From Rhizobium sp. CCGE 510 (GTDB lineage Bacteria > Pseudomonadota > Alphaproteobacteria > Rhizobiales > Rhizobiaceae), in NCBI RefSeq assembly GCF_000292525.1, contig NZ_AEYF01000023.1:1-50467 (forward strand): a stretch of 50,467 bases of DNA, in the 5' to 3' direction. Position numbers and translations under genes: made by a program. This document shows, in pieces, positions 41,926 through 50,467 of this stretch. The number at the start of each line of letters is the position of its first letter. Position 1 is the stretch's first letter. The notes beneath the pieces were generated by a model that had not been told where the DNA came from, searched no databases, and saw nothing but the letters and a program-made list of their open reading frames with translations.

Positions 41926-42311
41926 CGTGTCATCCTTCCTGAATTGACCTTTCCGGCTCATCGGCCGCATTGCTATTTCAGTCGATGATTGAACCAGGGA
42001 TGTGTCTGGAAACCTGCATTTTTGTAAGCGAATGTATCTAGGCCGCGGTGGGTTGCTCGGGGTTGTTGAGGGGATTTTATCCTATGTCGTGCCCGTCCCA
42101 GCCCCCCTCTGGCCTGCCGGCCATCTCCCCCACAGGTGGGGAGATTGGCAAGTGGCTAAACCTTCCCGCCCGTCTACCGTTTCGGTATTCGTGACGTTTG
42201 TTGTTTTACGAAGACCTTACGCCCAGCCGATCTCCCCACCTGTGGGGGAGATGCCCGGCAGGGCAGAGGGGGGCTTGCACGGAATGACTTATCCGGCCTA
42301 TCTCCCGCCGC
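41926..42311. other. 386-base gap filled largely by a repeat
   Basis: Between the start of the cupin gene and the end of the ROK gene. The left half holds the cupin promoter region. The right half (42103-42273) is the inverted-repeat element listed separately. I see no gene. Confidence 0.6.
42103..42273. repeat. Intergenic element with long imperfect inverted repeats
   Basis: Left arm 42103-42149 (CCCCTCTGGCCTGCCGGCC, then ATCTCCCCCACAGGTGGGGA) mirrors the right arm 42226-42273 with a few mismatches. Each arm contains its own CTCCCC-CAGG-TGGGGAG hairpin. It is the same style as the 18.9-kb element but a different sequence. Confidence 0.75.
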
Positions 42312-43520
42312 TCAAGCCGCCGAAGTCGAACCCCTGACGCCCAGCGTCGCAATATCCGTTACCCCGCCCGATGACTCGAAGTCGAAGATCTTCTGGGTGA
42401 CCAGGGCGGCCGCCCCGCGGGCCCAGGAGTTGTCCTCCCAGTCGGGCAGCAGCGGCGGCGCGGTTCTGAAGGTGCGGGCGGCCAGCGCTTCGCGCAGCGG
42501 CGTCAGGAAAGCATCGCCGAGGGAGACGGCTTCGCCGCCGGCGACGATGACTTCGGGGTCGGTGATGTTGACGAGATTTGCAAGGGCAGTGCCGATACCG
42601 CGGCCGGAATCTCCGACGAGGGCGAGGGCGGCGGCGTCGCCCGATGCAAGCGCCTTGCGGAGATCGGGAAGACCGAGTTCGTCGCGGCCGGTTGCCTCAC
42701 GCCAGCGCCGGAGCATCGAGATTTCGGAGTGATAGGCCATTAGACAGCCGCGCTTGCCGCATTCGCAGAGCCGGCCGTTCTCCTCGAAAAGCGTGTGGCC
42801 GAACTTGCCGGCAGCACCATTGGCGCCGCGATAGAGTTTGCCGTCGATGACGAGCGCGCAGCTGATGCCGACGCCGACGGCGAGCACCGCCATGTTGCGA
42901 TGCTGGCGGCCGAGCCCGAAGAGCTGCTGGGCGATGGCATAGGCGTTGGTGTCGTCTTCGAGCCAGACCGGCACGTGCACGCGGGCCGCGACCAGCGAGG
43001 CGAGGGGAACATTGTTCCAGCTGAAACGGTGGCTGCGCACGCAGGCGGTCTGCTCGTGATTGATGACACCGGGCATGGAGATGCCGATGCCGGCGAGCCT
43101 GGCGTCCGGCCGGCCGGCGAGCTTGACCAGTTCGGGCACTGTGGCCGCCAGCAGGTCGGCGACCGTGTCGGCGTCGTGGCCGTCGAGGCTTACCCGCATG
43201 GCTGCGACCGGGTTGGTGGCAAGGTCGGTCGCCACGCACTCGACCGAATCCACCATAAGTTTGAAGCCGACGGCAAGCGCGTGTTCGTAGTTGATATCCA
43301 CCGGGATTGGGCGGCGGCCGGTAAGGCCGGGCACGGTCTTGCCTTCGATGACGATGCCTTCCTCCAGAAGGTCGGTAACGACGAAGGTTACGGCGGCCGG
43401 ACTCAAGCCGATGACGGTGGCGATGTCGGCGCGGCTTCTCGGCCCTTCGCGCCTCAGAAGGTTGAGAATGAGGCGTCGGTTCATGGCTCTCGCCGTGGTC
43501 TGGTCGCCTTTTAACTTCAC
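42312..43520 (-). CDS. ROK-family transcriptional repressor
   Basis: A 402-residue NagC/XylR-type ROK protein. The N-terminal winged helix (about 12-62) has LLRREGPRSRADIATVIGLS and PAAVTFVVTDLLEEG. The sugar-kinase-like domain has GIGISMPGV and VGVGISCALVIDGKLYRG. The structural zinc site CECGKRGCL is near 252. The GTG start at 43520 follows AAGGAATGC. It is divergent from the sugar ABC/GH42 operon. By family rule it binds a sugar or sugar phosphate and represses that operon. A perfect AT-rich dyad lies directly upstream. Confidence 0.92.
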   Translation of the reverse strand: MKLKGDQTTARAMNRRLILNLLRREGPRSRADIATVIGLSPAAVTFVVTDLLEEGIVIEGKTVPGLTGRRPIPVDINYEHALAVGFKLMVDSVECVATDLATNPVAAMRVSLDGHDADTVADLLAATVPELVKLAGRPDARLAGIGISMPGVINHEQTACVRSHRFSWNNVPLASLVAARVHVPVWLEDDTNAYAIAQQLFGLGRQHRNMAVLAVGVGISCALVIDGKLYRGANGAAGKFGHTLFEENGRLCECGKRGCLMAYHSEISMLRRWREATGRDELGLPDLRKALASGDAAALALVGDSGRGIGTALANLVNITDPEVIVAGGEAVSLGDAFLTPLREALAARTFRTAPPLLPDWEDNSWARGAAALVTQKIFDFESSGGVTDIATLGVRGSTSAA

Positions 43521-43530
43521 GATGCATTCC

Positions 43531-43547
43531 TTAATTTTGTAAATTAA
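43531..43547. promoter_or_regulatory. ROK operator-like perfect dyad
   Basis: TTAATTT (43531-43537), TGT, AAATTAA (43541-43547) is a perfect 7-bp inverted repeat. Its AT-rich form resembles NagC/XylR-type ROK operators. It touches the ribosome site of the ROK gene, giving a simple autoregulation route, and sits in the divergent promoter region of the transporter operon. Confidence 0.65.
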
Positions 43548-43715
43548 TTATTGCGGCCCGAAAAGATCTATGCATAAGTTCGGCCGCGGATCAACTCAGC
43601 CAAGCGGATTATCGCTGGAATTGCGGGTGGATCGCATGTGTTGAATGCCTGGTCGGTCGTTTCATGGAGGAGGCGGCGGTCGGGAGATGTCGATCGATCA
43701 ACTGGGAGGAATTCA

Positions 43716-44990
43716 ATGACATTTTTGCAGCAATTTCCGTCGACCACCCGCAGACGCCTCCTGAAGGGCGCGGGCCTGGTTTCCGCCGCAGCCGTCACCG
43801 GCAGCTTCCCGATCCCGGCGATCGCGCAGACGCAGGAGGTCACGATGATCTCCGACGAAAACAATGGTGCCGCACTCGACGCGCTAAGGGCGATTGCTTC
43901 GGGCTTCAGCAAGGAAGCCGGTGTGAAGGTCGTCATCAACAACATGGACCATGAGGCCCATAAGACCGCCATTCGCAATTACCTCGTCGCCGGCGCGCCT
44001 GACGTCTGCTCCTGGTTTTCGGGAAACCGCATGCGCGCCTTCGTCAAGCGCGGCCTGTTCGACGATATTTCCGATCTTTTCGAGAAGGAAAACTACAAGG
44101 ACGTGCTGGGTGCGACGGCAAATGCCGTAACTGACAACGGCAAGCAGTACGGCCTGCCAACAGGCGGTACGCTCTGGGGCATGTTCTACCGCAAGGACGT
44201 GTTTGCCGAGCATGGCCTGACGGTGCCGACGACGGCCGAAGAGTTCATGGCCTATGGCGAAAAGTGCAAGGCGGCCGGCATCACGCCGGTTGCGATGGGC
44301 ACCAAGGAATTGTGGCCGGCGGCCGGCTGGTTCGACCAGATGAACCTGCGCATCAGCGGCCTCGACAAGCACATGGCGCTGATGAACGGCGAAATGAGCT
44401 ATCTCGACCCGTCGCTGACCCCGGTCTTCGACCAGTGGGAAGCGATGATTTCCAAGGAGTTCTTCACGGCGAACCACACCTCTTTCGGCTGGCAGGAGGC
44501 GGCGGCGCTTCTGGCGCAGAAGAAGGCCGGCATGATGAACCTCGGCGCCTTCCTGCGCTCGGCCTTCACGGCCGAGGACCTGCCGCAGCTCGCTTACGCA
44601 ACCTTCCCGGTGCTCGACCCCAAGGTTGGCCACTTCGAGGAATTCTCGGTCAATTCGATCCACATTCCCGCCAAGGCTAGGAATAAGCAGGGCGCGCGCG
44701 AATTCCTTGCCTATTTCTACAGACCGGAAAATCTGGCCGCCTATCTGGAGCCGGGCGGCAACGTGCCGCCGCGCAACGACCTGCCGCCGAGCAAGGACGA
44801 CCTCGTCAACGTCGCTGTGGAGACGATGAAAACGGTGCAGGGTACGTCGCAATATTACGACCGCGACAGCGACCCCGACATGGCGCAGGCAGGTTTGGTC
44901 GGCTTCCAGGAGTTCATGGCCAAGCCCGACCGCCGCAAGGCCATCCTCACGCGCCTCGAGGGGACGCGCAAGCGGATCTATAAGATCTGA
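43716..44990 (+). CDS. Sugar ABC transporter solute-binding protein, Tat-type signal
   Basis: A 424-residue family 1 extracellular solute-binding protein. The N-terminus has a twin-arginine signal (TTRRRLLKGAG, then AAAVTGSFPIPAIAQ), suggesting export in folded form, unusual but known for sugar-binding proteins. Family features include GLPTGGTLWGMFYRKDVFAE near 149 and the C-terminal GGNVPPRNDLPPS. ATG 43716 follows GGGAGGA; the frame opens earlier without ribosome site. First gene of the transporter operon. The neighbouring GH42 enzyme suggests a galactoside or galacto-oligosaccharide ligand. Confidence 0.92.
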   Translation: MTFLQQFPSTTRRRLLKGAGLVSAAAVTGSFPIPAIAQTQEVTMISDENNGAALDALRAIASGFSKEAGVKVVINNMDHEAHKTAIRNYLVAGAPDVCSWFSGNRMRAFVKRGLFDDISDLFEKENYKDVLGATANAVTDNGKQYGLPTGGTLWGMFYRKDVFAEHGLTVPTTAEEFMAYGEKCKAAGITPVAMGTKELWPAAGWFDQMNLRISGLDKHMALMNGEMSYLDPSLTPVFDQWEAMISKEFFTANHTSFGWQEAAALLAQKKAGMMNLGAFLRSAFTAEDLPQLAYATFPVLDPKVGHFEEFSVNSIHIPAKARNKQGAREFLAYFYRPENLAAYLEPGGNVPPRNDLPPSKDDLVNVAVETMKTVQGTSQYYDRDSDPDMAQAGLVGFQEFMAKPDRRKAILTRLEGTRKRIYKI

Positions 44991-45011
44991 GCTGGCACGT
45001 ACTCTGAGACT

Positions 45012-45184
45012 TGCCCCTCACCCTAACCCTCTCCCCGTTTTGACGGGGAGAGGGGACGTGCCCTGCGAGGCGTGGGTGAGGGACGGAGAGGTCGCGGCTT
45101 GTCCCCTTCGCCCCGCGGGCGGGGAGAAGGTGGCGGCAGCCGGATGAGGGGCAGCCCGACGCGGACAGGCGGATGAGGGGCAGG
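45012..45184. repeat. Palindromic repeat inside the ABC operon
   Basis: A 12-bp perfect hairpin CCCTCTCCCCGT/ACGGGGAGAGGG (45027-45054) is embraced by CCCTCACCC/GGGTGAGGG. A second hairpin follows at about 45105-45130 (CCTTCGCCCCGC/GGGCGGGGAGAAGG). The 13-base GGATGAGGGGCAG then occurs twice. It lies between the binding-protein and first permease genes. Such elements can protect the upstream mRNA from 3' decay, giving more binding protein than permease. Confidence 0.75.
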
Positions 45185-45222
45185 CTTCACGCTTGCTCTT
45201 GTCGTAAACCAAGGTTCTCAAG

Positions 45223-46107
45223 ATGCAGACATTATGGCGCCGCCAGCGTTGGTGGCTTACCCCGACTTTGCTTATCGCACCGACGATCGTGCTGTTTTCG
45301 ACCGTCATCCTGCTGTCGGCGGTCCGCAGTATCTGGATCAGCCTGCACGATTGGGACGGCTTCGGCCCGATGGTGTGGATCGGCTTCGGCAATTACGTCG
45401 AACTCTACAACGATCCGCAATTCTATGTGTCGCTGAAGAACAACCTGATCTGGCTCATCATGTTCATGGCTGCGCCGCCGATCGGGCTCGCCATCGCGCT
45501 GCTGGTCAACCAGAAGATCCGCGGCATGCGCTTCCTGAAGTCGCTGTTCTTCATTCCGCTGGTGCTCGCCTCGGTCACCGTCGGCGTGGTGTTCACTTGG
45601 GTCTATACGCCGGAGTTCGGGCTGCTCGCGCTGATCTTCAAGGCATTCGGGGCGACGGCGCCGGCGGTTCTGTCCGACGAGCATTTCGTCACCTTCGCCA
45701 TCGTCATCGCCGCACTCTGGCCGCAAGTCACCTTCTGCATGGTGCTTTATCTCGCCGGCCTCAACAATCTCAGCGAAGAGCTGATCGGCGCGGGGCGCGT
45801 CGACGGGGCGAGGGGCTGGAACATGCTGTGGCACATCGTGCTGCCGCAGCTGACCCAGGTCACCTTCATCGCCATTGCCGTCACCGTCGTCGGGGCGCTC
45901 CGCTCCTTCGACATGGTGTCGGTGATGACATCAGGCGGCCCGTTCGGCTCCTCCTCGGTTCTCGCCTACCAGATGTTCGAGCAGTCGATCTTCTCCTACC
46001 GCTTCGGTTATGGCGCGGCGATCGCCTCCGTGCTGTTCGTGATCATGGCCGTCTTCATCGTCTGGTATCTCTCCCGCATCATCCGTACCGAAGAGAGGGG
46101 AGGCTGA
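45223..46107 (+). CDS. Sugar ABC transporter permease 1 (MalF-like)
   Basis: A 294-residue inner-membrane permease with six helices of the binding-protein-dependent type. The cytoplasmic EAA loop is at about 185-205 (EELIGAGRVDGARGWNMLWH), with the coupling Gly, and contacts the ATPase. The N-terminal helix is near 13-35. ATG 45223 has only a weak AAGG about 12 bases upstream. The stop overlaps the next start by one base (TGATG). It forms the translocation pore with the following permease. Confidence 0.93.
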   Translation: MQTLWRRQRWWLTPTLLIAPTIVLFSTVILLSAVRSIWISLHDWDGFGPMVWIGFGNYVELYNDPQFYVSLKNNLIWLIMFMAAPPIGLAIALLVNQKIRGMRFLKSLFFIPLVLASVTVGVVFTWVYTPEFGLLALIFKAFGATAPAVLSDEHFVTFAIVIAALWPQVTFCMVLYLAGLNNLSEELIGAGRVDGARGWNMLWHIVLPQLTQVTFIAIAVTVVGALRSFDMVSVMTSGGPFGSSSVLAYQMFEQSIFSYRFGYGAAIASVLFVIMAVFIVWYLSRIIRTEERGG

Positions 46108-46958
46108 TGTATCCTCGTCCCATTCCGGAAGCCGCCGTCTGGCAGCGCCGCCTCTATGTGCTTACCGTCGTCATCGTGCTGCTGCTCTGGCTCTGCCCGC
46201 TGTTTGCCATCATTCTCACCTCGTTCCGCTCGACCGAGGATGTCATGGGCGGCAATTTGTGGGGATGGCCGACCGGCATCGGCGTGATCGACAATTACAC
46301 GGCGGTGTTCACCCAGACGCCGATGGCCCGCTATTTCCTCAACAGCCTGATCATCACCATCCCCTCGGTGATCGGCGTGCTGGCGCTCTCCACGCTCGCC
46401 GGCTACGTGCTGTCGCGCTACCGCTTTCGCGGCAACATGCTGATCTTCGCGCTGTTCGTCGGCGGCAATTTCCTGCCGCACCAGATCATGATGATCCCGG
46501 TGCGCGACCTGATGGTGCGGCTCGACCTGATCGACACCACGGCGGCGCTGATCATCTTCCACGTCGCCTTCCAGACCGGCTTTGCGACGCTGTTCATGCG
46601 CAATTTTATCGCAGCCCTCCCGGACGAGCTGTTCCAGGCGGCCCGCGCCGAAGGCGCCTCTCCGTTCCAGACGCTGGTGCATGTGGCGATCCCGCTGGTG
46701 CGGCCGGCACTCGCTGCCCTTGCCATCCTGATCTTCACCTTCATCTGGAACGATTATTTCTGGGCCGTGGTGCTGACCGTCAGCGATAGCGTCAAGCCGG
46801 TGACGGCAGGCCTTGCCAATCTGCGCGGCGAATGGGTCTCCGCCTGGAACCTGATTTCCGCGGGCACGATCGTCGTCGCCGTGCCGCCGGTGGTGATGTT
46901 CTTCTTGATGCAGCGGCACTTCATCGCCGGTCTGACCATGGGAGCGGTGAAGGGATGA
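46107..46958 (+). CDS. Sugar ABC transporter permease 2 (MalG-like)
   Basis: A 283-residue permease with six helices. The EAA loop is LPDELFQAARAEGASPFQTL (about 172-191), with the family Gly. GNFLPHQIMMIPVRDLMVRL is a typical stretch before it. It is translated from ATG 46107 overlapping the previous stop, with GAGGGGAGGC as ribosome site. It partners permease 1 and the MsmK-type ATPase downstream. Confidence 0.93.
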   Translation: MYPRPIPEAAVWQRRLYVLTVVIVLLLWLCPLFAIILTSFRSTEDVMGGNLWGWPTGIGVIDNYTAVFTQTPMARYFLNSLIITIPSVIGVLALSTLAGYVLSRYRFRGNMLIFALFVGGNFLPHQIMMIPVRDLMVRLDLIDTTAALIIFHVAFQTGFATLFMRNFIAALPDELFQAARAEGASPFQTLVHVAIPLVRPALAALAILIFTFIWNDYFWAVVLTVSDSVKPVTAGLANLRGEWVSAWNLISAGTIVVAVPPVVMFFLMQRHFIAGLTMGAVKG

Positions 46959-46998
46959 ACAATCGGCAGTCTTCAGTTTCAACAGCAGAGAGCCAGAC

Positions 46999-48144
46999 AT
47001 GACCAGTCTCGAACTCCGACAAATCAACAAGAATTACGGCGCCTATCATGCGCTGCGCGGCATCGACCTTTCAGTCACGCAAGGCGAGTTCATCGTCATG
47101 GTCGGACCCTCCGGCTGCGGCAAGTCCACGCTTCTTAAGTCGATCGCCGGCCTGGAGACGATCTCGTCGGGCCAAATCCTGATCAACAGCCGCGATGTCA
47201 GCAAACAGGAGCCTGGGGATCGCGGCATCGCCATGGTCTTCCAGTCCTATGCGCTCTATCCGCATATGACGGTGGCGGAGAATATGGGATTCGGCCTGCG
47301 CATGGCCAAGCGTCCGAAGGCCGAGATCGATGCGGCGGTGGCGCGCGCCGCCAAGATCCTGCGGATCACCGATCAGCTCGACAAGCGGCCGAAGCAACTA
47401 TCCGGCGGCCAGCGCCAGCGCGTGGCGATCGGCCGGGCGATCACCCGCTCGCCGGAGGTCTTCCTGTTCGACGAGCCGTTGTCGAACCTCGATGCGGCAC
47501 TCAGAACCCAGATGCGCGTCGAACTCAGCAGCCTGCATGCCGAACTCGGCGCCACCATGGTCTACGTCACCCACGACCAGGTGGAGGCGATGACCATGGC
47601 AAGCCGCATCGTCGTCCTCAATCAGGGGATTATCGAGCAGGTCGGCTCGCCGCTGGAACTTTACCGCAATCCCGACAATCTTTTCGTCGCCGGCTTCCTC
47701 GGCGCGCCGCGTATGAATTTCCTCGGCGTCACCGTCGACCACGTGTCCGGCCGAGATGTCACCGTTTCGGCGCCCGGTCTAGTGCCGGTCACGGTGGAGC
47801 TGGCGCAGGCGACGGCGCTTGCAAAAGGCGCCAGCCTGACGCTCGGCATTCGTCCGGAGACGATATCGATGGTCACCGATGCCAGCCAGGGCGGGGCGAT
47901 CGAGGGTGAGGTGCGGCTGGTCGAGCATCTCGGCCGTGAGACCATCCTCTATGTCGACGCCGGCAATATGCGGACGATCGCATCGGAGAGCGGCACCGGC
48001 AACATCACGGTGCAACTGAGTTACGTCGCGCCGTTTGCCGCCGAGCAGAAGGTGGCGCTGAAGCTCGATGCCCGCGAGCTCTATCTCTTTTCATCCGATG
48101 GCGGCCGCACGATCAGCGCCCGCAAGACCATTCTCGACAGATAA
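46999..48144 (+). CDS. Sugar ABC transporter ATP-binding protein (UgpC/MsmK type)
   Basis: A 381-residue ATPase of the CUT1 group. Walker A is GPSGCGKST (36-44), the Q-loop is VFQSYALYPHM, the signature is LSGGQRQR (about 133), Walker B is VFLFDEPLSNLD (about 155), and the H-loop is VTHDQVEAM. The C-terminal TOBE/OB domain (about 240-381) is the regulatory part shared with MalK and UgpC. ATG 46999 follows AGAGAG. It energises the two permeases. The downstream beta-galactosidase starts 14 bases after its stop, so all are one operon. Confidence 0.95.
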   Translation: MTSLELRQINKNYGAYHALRGIDLSVTQGEFIVMVGPSGCGKSTLLKSIAGLETISSGQILINSRDVSKQEPGDRGIAMVFQSYALYPHMTVAENMGFGLRMAKRPKAEIDAAVARAAKILRITDQLDKRPKQLSGGQRQRVAIGRAITRSPEVFLFDEPLSNLDAALRTQMRVELSSLHAELGATMVYVTHDQVEAMTMASRIVVLNQGIIEQVGSPLELYRNPDNLFVAGFLGAPRMNFLGVTVDHVSGRDVTVSAPGLVPVTVELAQATALAKGASLTLGIRPETISMVTDASQGGAIEGEVRLVEHLGRETILYVDAGNMRTIASESGTGNITVQLSYVAPFAAEQKVALKLDARELYLFSSDGGRTISARKTILDR

Positions 48145-48158
48145 GGAAAGACTATCCC

Positions 48159-50291
48159 GTGTCCGACAAGACCCTCTCCGTATGGAACCCCGTCAAGACC
48201 GACCGCTTTCTCGTCGGCGCCCCGCATTATCCCGAGCATGTCGATGAAAGCTATTGGGAACGCGACGCCGAGCGCATGGCCAAAGCCGGCTTTAACACCG
48301 TCCGCATGGCGGAATTCGCCTGGCATATTCTCGAGCCGAAGCTCGGCACTTTCGATTTCGACCTTTTCGACCGGGCCATATCAATGCTCGGCCGCTACGG
48401 CATCGATACGATCATGTGCACGCCGACGGCGACCCCGCCGCGCTGGCTGACCGTGGCACATCCCGAGATTCTCCGGGTCGACGGCAAGGGTCGGCCGATG
48501 AGCCACGGCTCGCGCCAGCATTGCGACACGGCAAGCCCCGTCTTTCGCGAGCACAGCAAACGCATCACCAGGGCGATGGCCGAGCACTATCGCGACATTC
48601 CGCATGTTGTGGGCTGGCAGACAGACAATGAGCTGAACACCAGCATGCCGGAGAGCTTTTCCCAAGCGACGCTCAGCGAATTCCAGGCGTTCCTCGCCGA
48701 TAAATACGGCGAGATCGCCAAGCTCAACACGGCCTGGGGCGGCGATTTCTGGGCGACTGCCTATGATGGATTTGACCAGGTGGTGCTGCCGATCGAATTC
48801 GGCCCGACCTTCCCAAGCCCCGGCCATCTGCAGGATTACCACCGCTTCCTCGCTTTCTCGACGGCGCGCTTCCAGCACGACCAGGTCGAGATCCTGCGGG
48901 CGGTGAAACACTCCTGGTTCGTCTTCCACAATCTCGGCGGCTTGCGGGATATCGATTTCCGCGGCCAGTTCAGCAAGGATCTCGATTTCGTCGGTTACGA
49001 CATCTATCCGATGCTCTATGACGAGTTCCAGCGGCTTGGAAACCACGCCAAGGTGCAGGCGCTGCACCTCGATATCTGCCGCGGCTTTTCCGGCAATTAC
49101 ATCGTGCCCGAGCAGCAATCGGGCTTCGGCAGCCAGCCGGGCTTCTGCACGCTGACGCCGGAACCGGGGGAACTCCGCCGCATGGCGCTATCCTCCGTTG
49201 CTCATGGCGCCGACGGCCTGATGTTCTTCCGCTGGCGCCCGGCCCATTTCGGCGCCGAGATCTACTGGATGGGCATTATCGACCATGACGATGGCGCCCG
49301 CCACCGCTACGATGAGGCGAAGCGCTTCGCCACCGAGATGATCGCGCTGCAGCCGAAGATCCTCGGCACCTATGTGCGCATGGATGTCGGTATCGCCGGC
49401 TCCGACTTCGACAACCAGGAAGCCCACAAGACCTATCCGATCGGCCTGCCGAGCCCGCAGGACGATGCGATCCTTATGCATCAGTACTGCTACGATCGCG
49501 GCATCGCCTGCGGCTTCATCCATCCCGAGGACGATTTATCGAAGCTGAAGCTCTTCTATGTCCCCCATTGGGTGATGTGGAAGGACGAATGGACGGCAAG
49601 GCTCGAAGCCTTCGCCGCCTCGGGCGGCACCGTCGTCATCGGCGCCCGCACCGGCACCCGCAATGAAGACAACCACGTCATCCGCGAGACCGCCCCGGGC
49701 GCAGCACTTTCGAAGCTGACCGGCGTGCGCGTCGAGGATTTCGGCCGTCTCACAGCGCCAGGCGCCAACGGGCTGTTCGACGTGATGGAGCGCTCCGGCG
49801 GCCTGGTCATCCCGCCGAACAAGCCGGCCGAATCCCACCGCCGCCAGCGCCGCTTCAAGATCGGCAACCGCGAACTGGCCGCCGGCCATTTCTATGAAAA
49901 CCTCACCGTCGAGCCCGACGTCGAGGTGATCGCCGCCTGGTCGAACCGCTATGCCGAAGGCCAGCCGATGGCGACGTCGCGCAAGGTCGGCAAGGGGCAG
50001 GTGGTCTATGTCGGCACCTATCTCACGCCTGAACTGACCGAAGCGCTCACCGAACGCCTGTTTGCACCGGCCGGAGTGGAGCCGCTGGTGGGCGGGCTGC
50101 CGGAGGGCGTGGAGGTAACAATGCGGATGAACGAGGAGCGGCGGCTGCTCTTCGTGCAAAACTACACCGACCAGCCCGCGACAATCGGCGGCGTACCGGC
50201 CGGGCGGGATCTGCTGGATGATGGCAAGGCGGTCGCGGGGAGGCTGGATCTTGGGGGCTATGGTTGCGCTATTGTTGAGCTGGAGGGGTGA
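48159..50291 (+). CDS. Beta-galactosidase, glycoside hydrolase family 42
   Basis: A 710-residue cytoplasmic GH42 enzyme. The catalytic acid/base is Glu158 (WQTDNELN) and the nucleophile Glu318 (IVPEQQSG). The N-terminal TIM barrel (about 15-400), the trimerisation/glutamine-amidotransferase-like domain (about 410-625) and a C-terminal beta domain are all present at full family length. There is no signal peptide. It cleaves terminal beta-D-galactosyl residues from galactosides brought in by the upstream transporter. The GTG start at 48159 has AAGGAAAG upstream. Confidence 0.95.
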   Translation: MSDKTLSVWNPVKTDRFLVGAPHYPEHVDESYWERDAERMAKAGFNTVRMAEFAWHILEPKLGTFDFDLFDRAISMLGRYGIDTIMCTPTATPPRWLTVAHPEILRVDGKGRPMSHGSRQHCDTASPVFREHSKRITRAMAEHYRDIPHVVGWQTDNELNTSMPESFSQATLSEFQAFLADKYGEIAKLNTAWGGDFWATAYDGFDQVVLPIEFGPTFPSPGHLQDYHRFLAFSTARFQHDQVEILRAVKHSWFVFHNLGGLRDIDFRGQFSKDLDFVGYDIYPMLYDEFQRLGNHAKVQALHLDICRGFSGNYIVPEQQSGFGSQPGFCTLTPEPGELRRMALSSVAHGADGLMFFRWRPAHFGAEIYWMGIIDHDDGARHRYDEAKRFATEMIALQPKILGTYVRMDVGIAGSDFDNQEAHKTYPIGLPSPQDDAILMHQYCYDRGIACGFIHPEDDLSKLKLFYVPHWVMWKDEWTARLEAFAASGGTVVIGARTGTRNEDNHVIRETAPGAALSKLTGVRVEDFGRLTAPGANGLFDVMERSGGLVIPPNKPAESHRRQRRFKIGNRELAAGHFYENLTVEPDVEVIAAWSNRYAEGQPMATSRKVGKGQVVYVGTYLTPELTEALTERLFAPAGVEPLVGGLPEGVEVTMRMNEERRLLFVQNYTDQPATIGGVPAGRDLLDDGKAVAGRLDLGGYGCAIVELEG

Positions 50292-50329
50292 GGCGGTAAC
50301 GCACTGAAGGAGATGAAGAAGCGGCGGCA

Positions 50330-50467
50330 TCCTCCAACCTCCCTCATCCCGAGGCGCGTAGCCTCGACGGACACGCTCCCGCCGTTCCTTGCCCGTCAAC
50401 ACCGGTGGCCGACCTCGTCCTTCGAGGCCCCTTCGGGGCACCTCAGGGCGGTTTGCCGGCGTCGCGC
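50330..50467. repeat. Dispersed intergenic repeat at the right edge
   Basis: The end of the window carries CCTCATCCCGAGGCGCGTAG, then CCTCG, and TCGTCCTTCGAGGCCCCTTC, then GGGGCACCTCAGG, with internal GGCCCC-TTC-GGGGC hairpin potential. GTCCTTCGAGGC is shared with the element near 6.4 kb. It may continue past the edge. Confidence 0.55.

Noticed and set aside
45234..46958. 574-codon frame overlapping both permeases
   Set aside because: Its first part is an out-of-frame Arg-rich shadow of permease 1; only the part from 46107 is the real permease 2.

Overview
The window looks like a chromosomal or large-replicon segment of a Rhizobium-type alphaproteobacterium (R. leguminosarum/etli group is my best guess). 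The basis is high-GC coding sequence, many LysR regulators, an FMN-riboswitch-controlled type II lumazine synthase, a ROK-regulated sugar ABC transporter with a GH42 galactosidase, and long palindromic intergenic repeats of the kind common in Rhizobium. There are no rRNA or tRNA genes, no CRISPR array, no recognisable transposase and no phage block. The content is ordinary-to-accessory chromosome. The assignment is from gene content and style, not from a database match.

Layout. 1-8.1 kb: a secreted His-rich repeat protein (cut by the left edge), a transglutaminase-like cysteine peptidase, a gamma-carbonic-anhydrase/FAH hydrolase pair, a candidate small RNA, a nucleotidyltransferase, a lipoprotein, a sugar-nucleotide-epimerase-like protein, a GNAT acetyltransferase and a quinone-oxidoreductase-like enzyme. 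The last is divergent from its probable LysR regulator (8.1-9.0 kb). 9.1-15.5 kb: the most unusual part. A 1252-residue FecR-TPR-outer-membrane-barrel protein is translationally coupled to a CHASE2 class III nucleotide cyclase, with a Pycsar-effector-like (DUF5706/PycTM-like) membrane protein transcribed divergently. 15.6-21.5 kb: RidA and SDR enzymes facing a LysR gene, a DUF1194 von Willebrand protein, a VOC protein, and ribH2 with promoter, FMN riboswitch and hairpin. 21-25.6 kb: small proteins, a second (soluble) class III cyclase, and an ArsR-type regulator overlapping an MFS exporter. 25.6-30.5 kb: a LysR gene, a phytanoyl-CoA dioxygenase/AraC divergent pair, a luciferase-like monooxygenase and a PPP phosphatase. 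30.7-35.8 kb: a DUF899/membrane-protein pair facing a novel winged-helix regulator, a beta-propeller, a phosphotriesterase homologue, and a GNAT pseudogene split by a palindromic repeat. 35.9-41.9 kb: a CHASE4 histidine kinase with receiver, MocR facing an EamA exporter, a DUF4168 protein and a periplasmic cupin. 42.3-50.3 kb: ROK repressor, Tat-exported solute-binding protein, two permeases, ATPase and GH42 beta-galactosidase, forming a complete uptake-and-cleavage locus for a galactoside.

Regulation is unusually readable. Perfect dyads sit at the ROK, ArsR and two LysR promoters. An exact GTTC-N7-GTTC box lies upstream of one small secreted protein. Long perfect inverted repeats (44 bp and 39 bp arms) mark intergenic gaps, and one repeat lies inside the ABC operon. 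Best candidate for an undescribed system: the FecR-TPR-barrel / CHASE2-cyclase / PycTM-like cluster at 9.1-15.5 kb.
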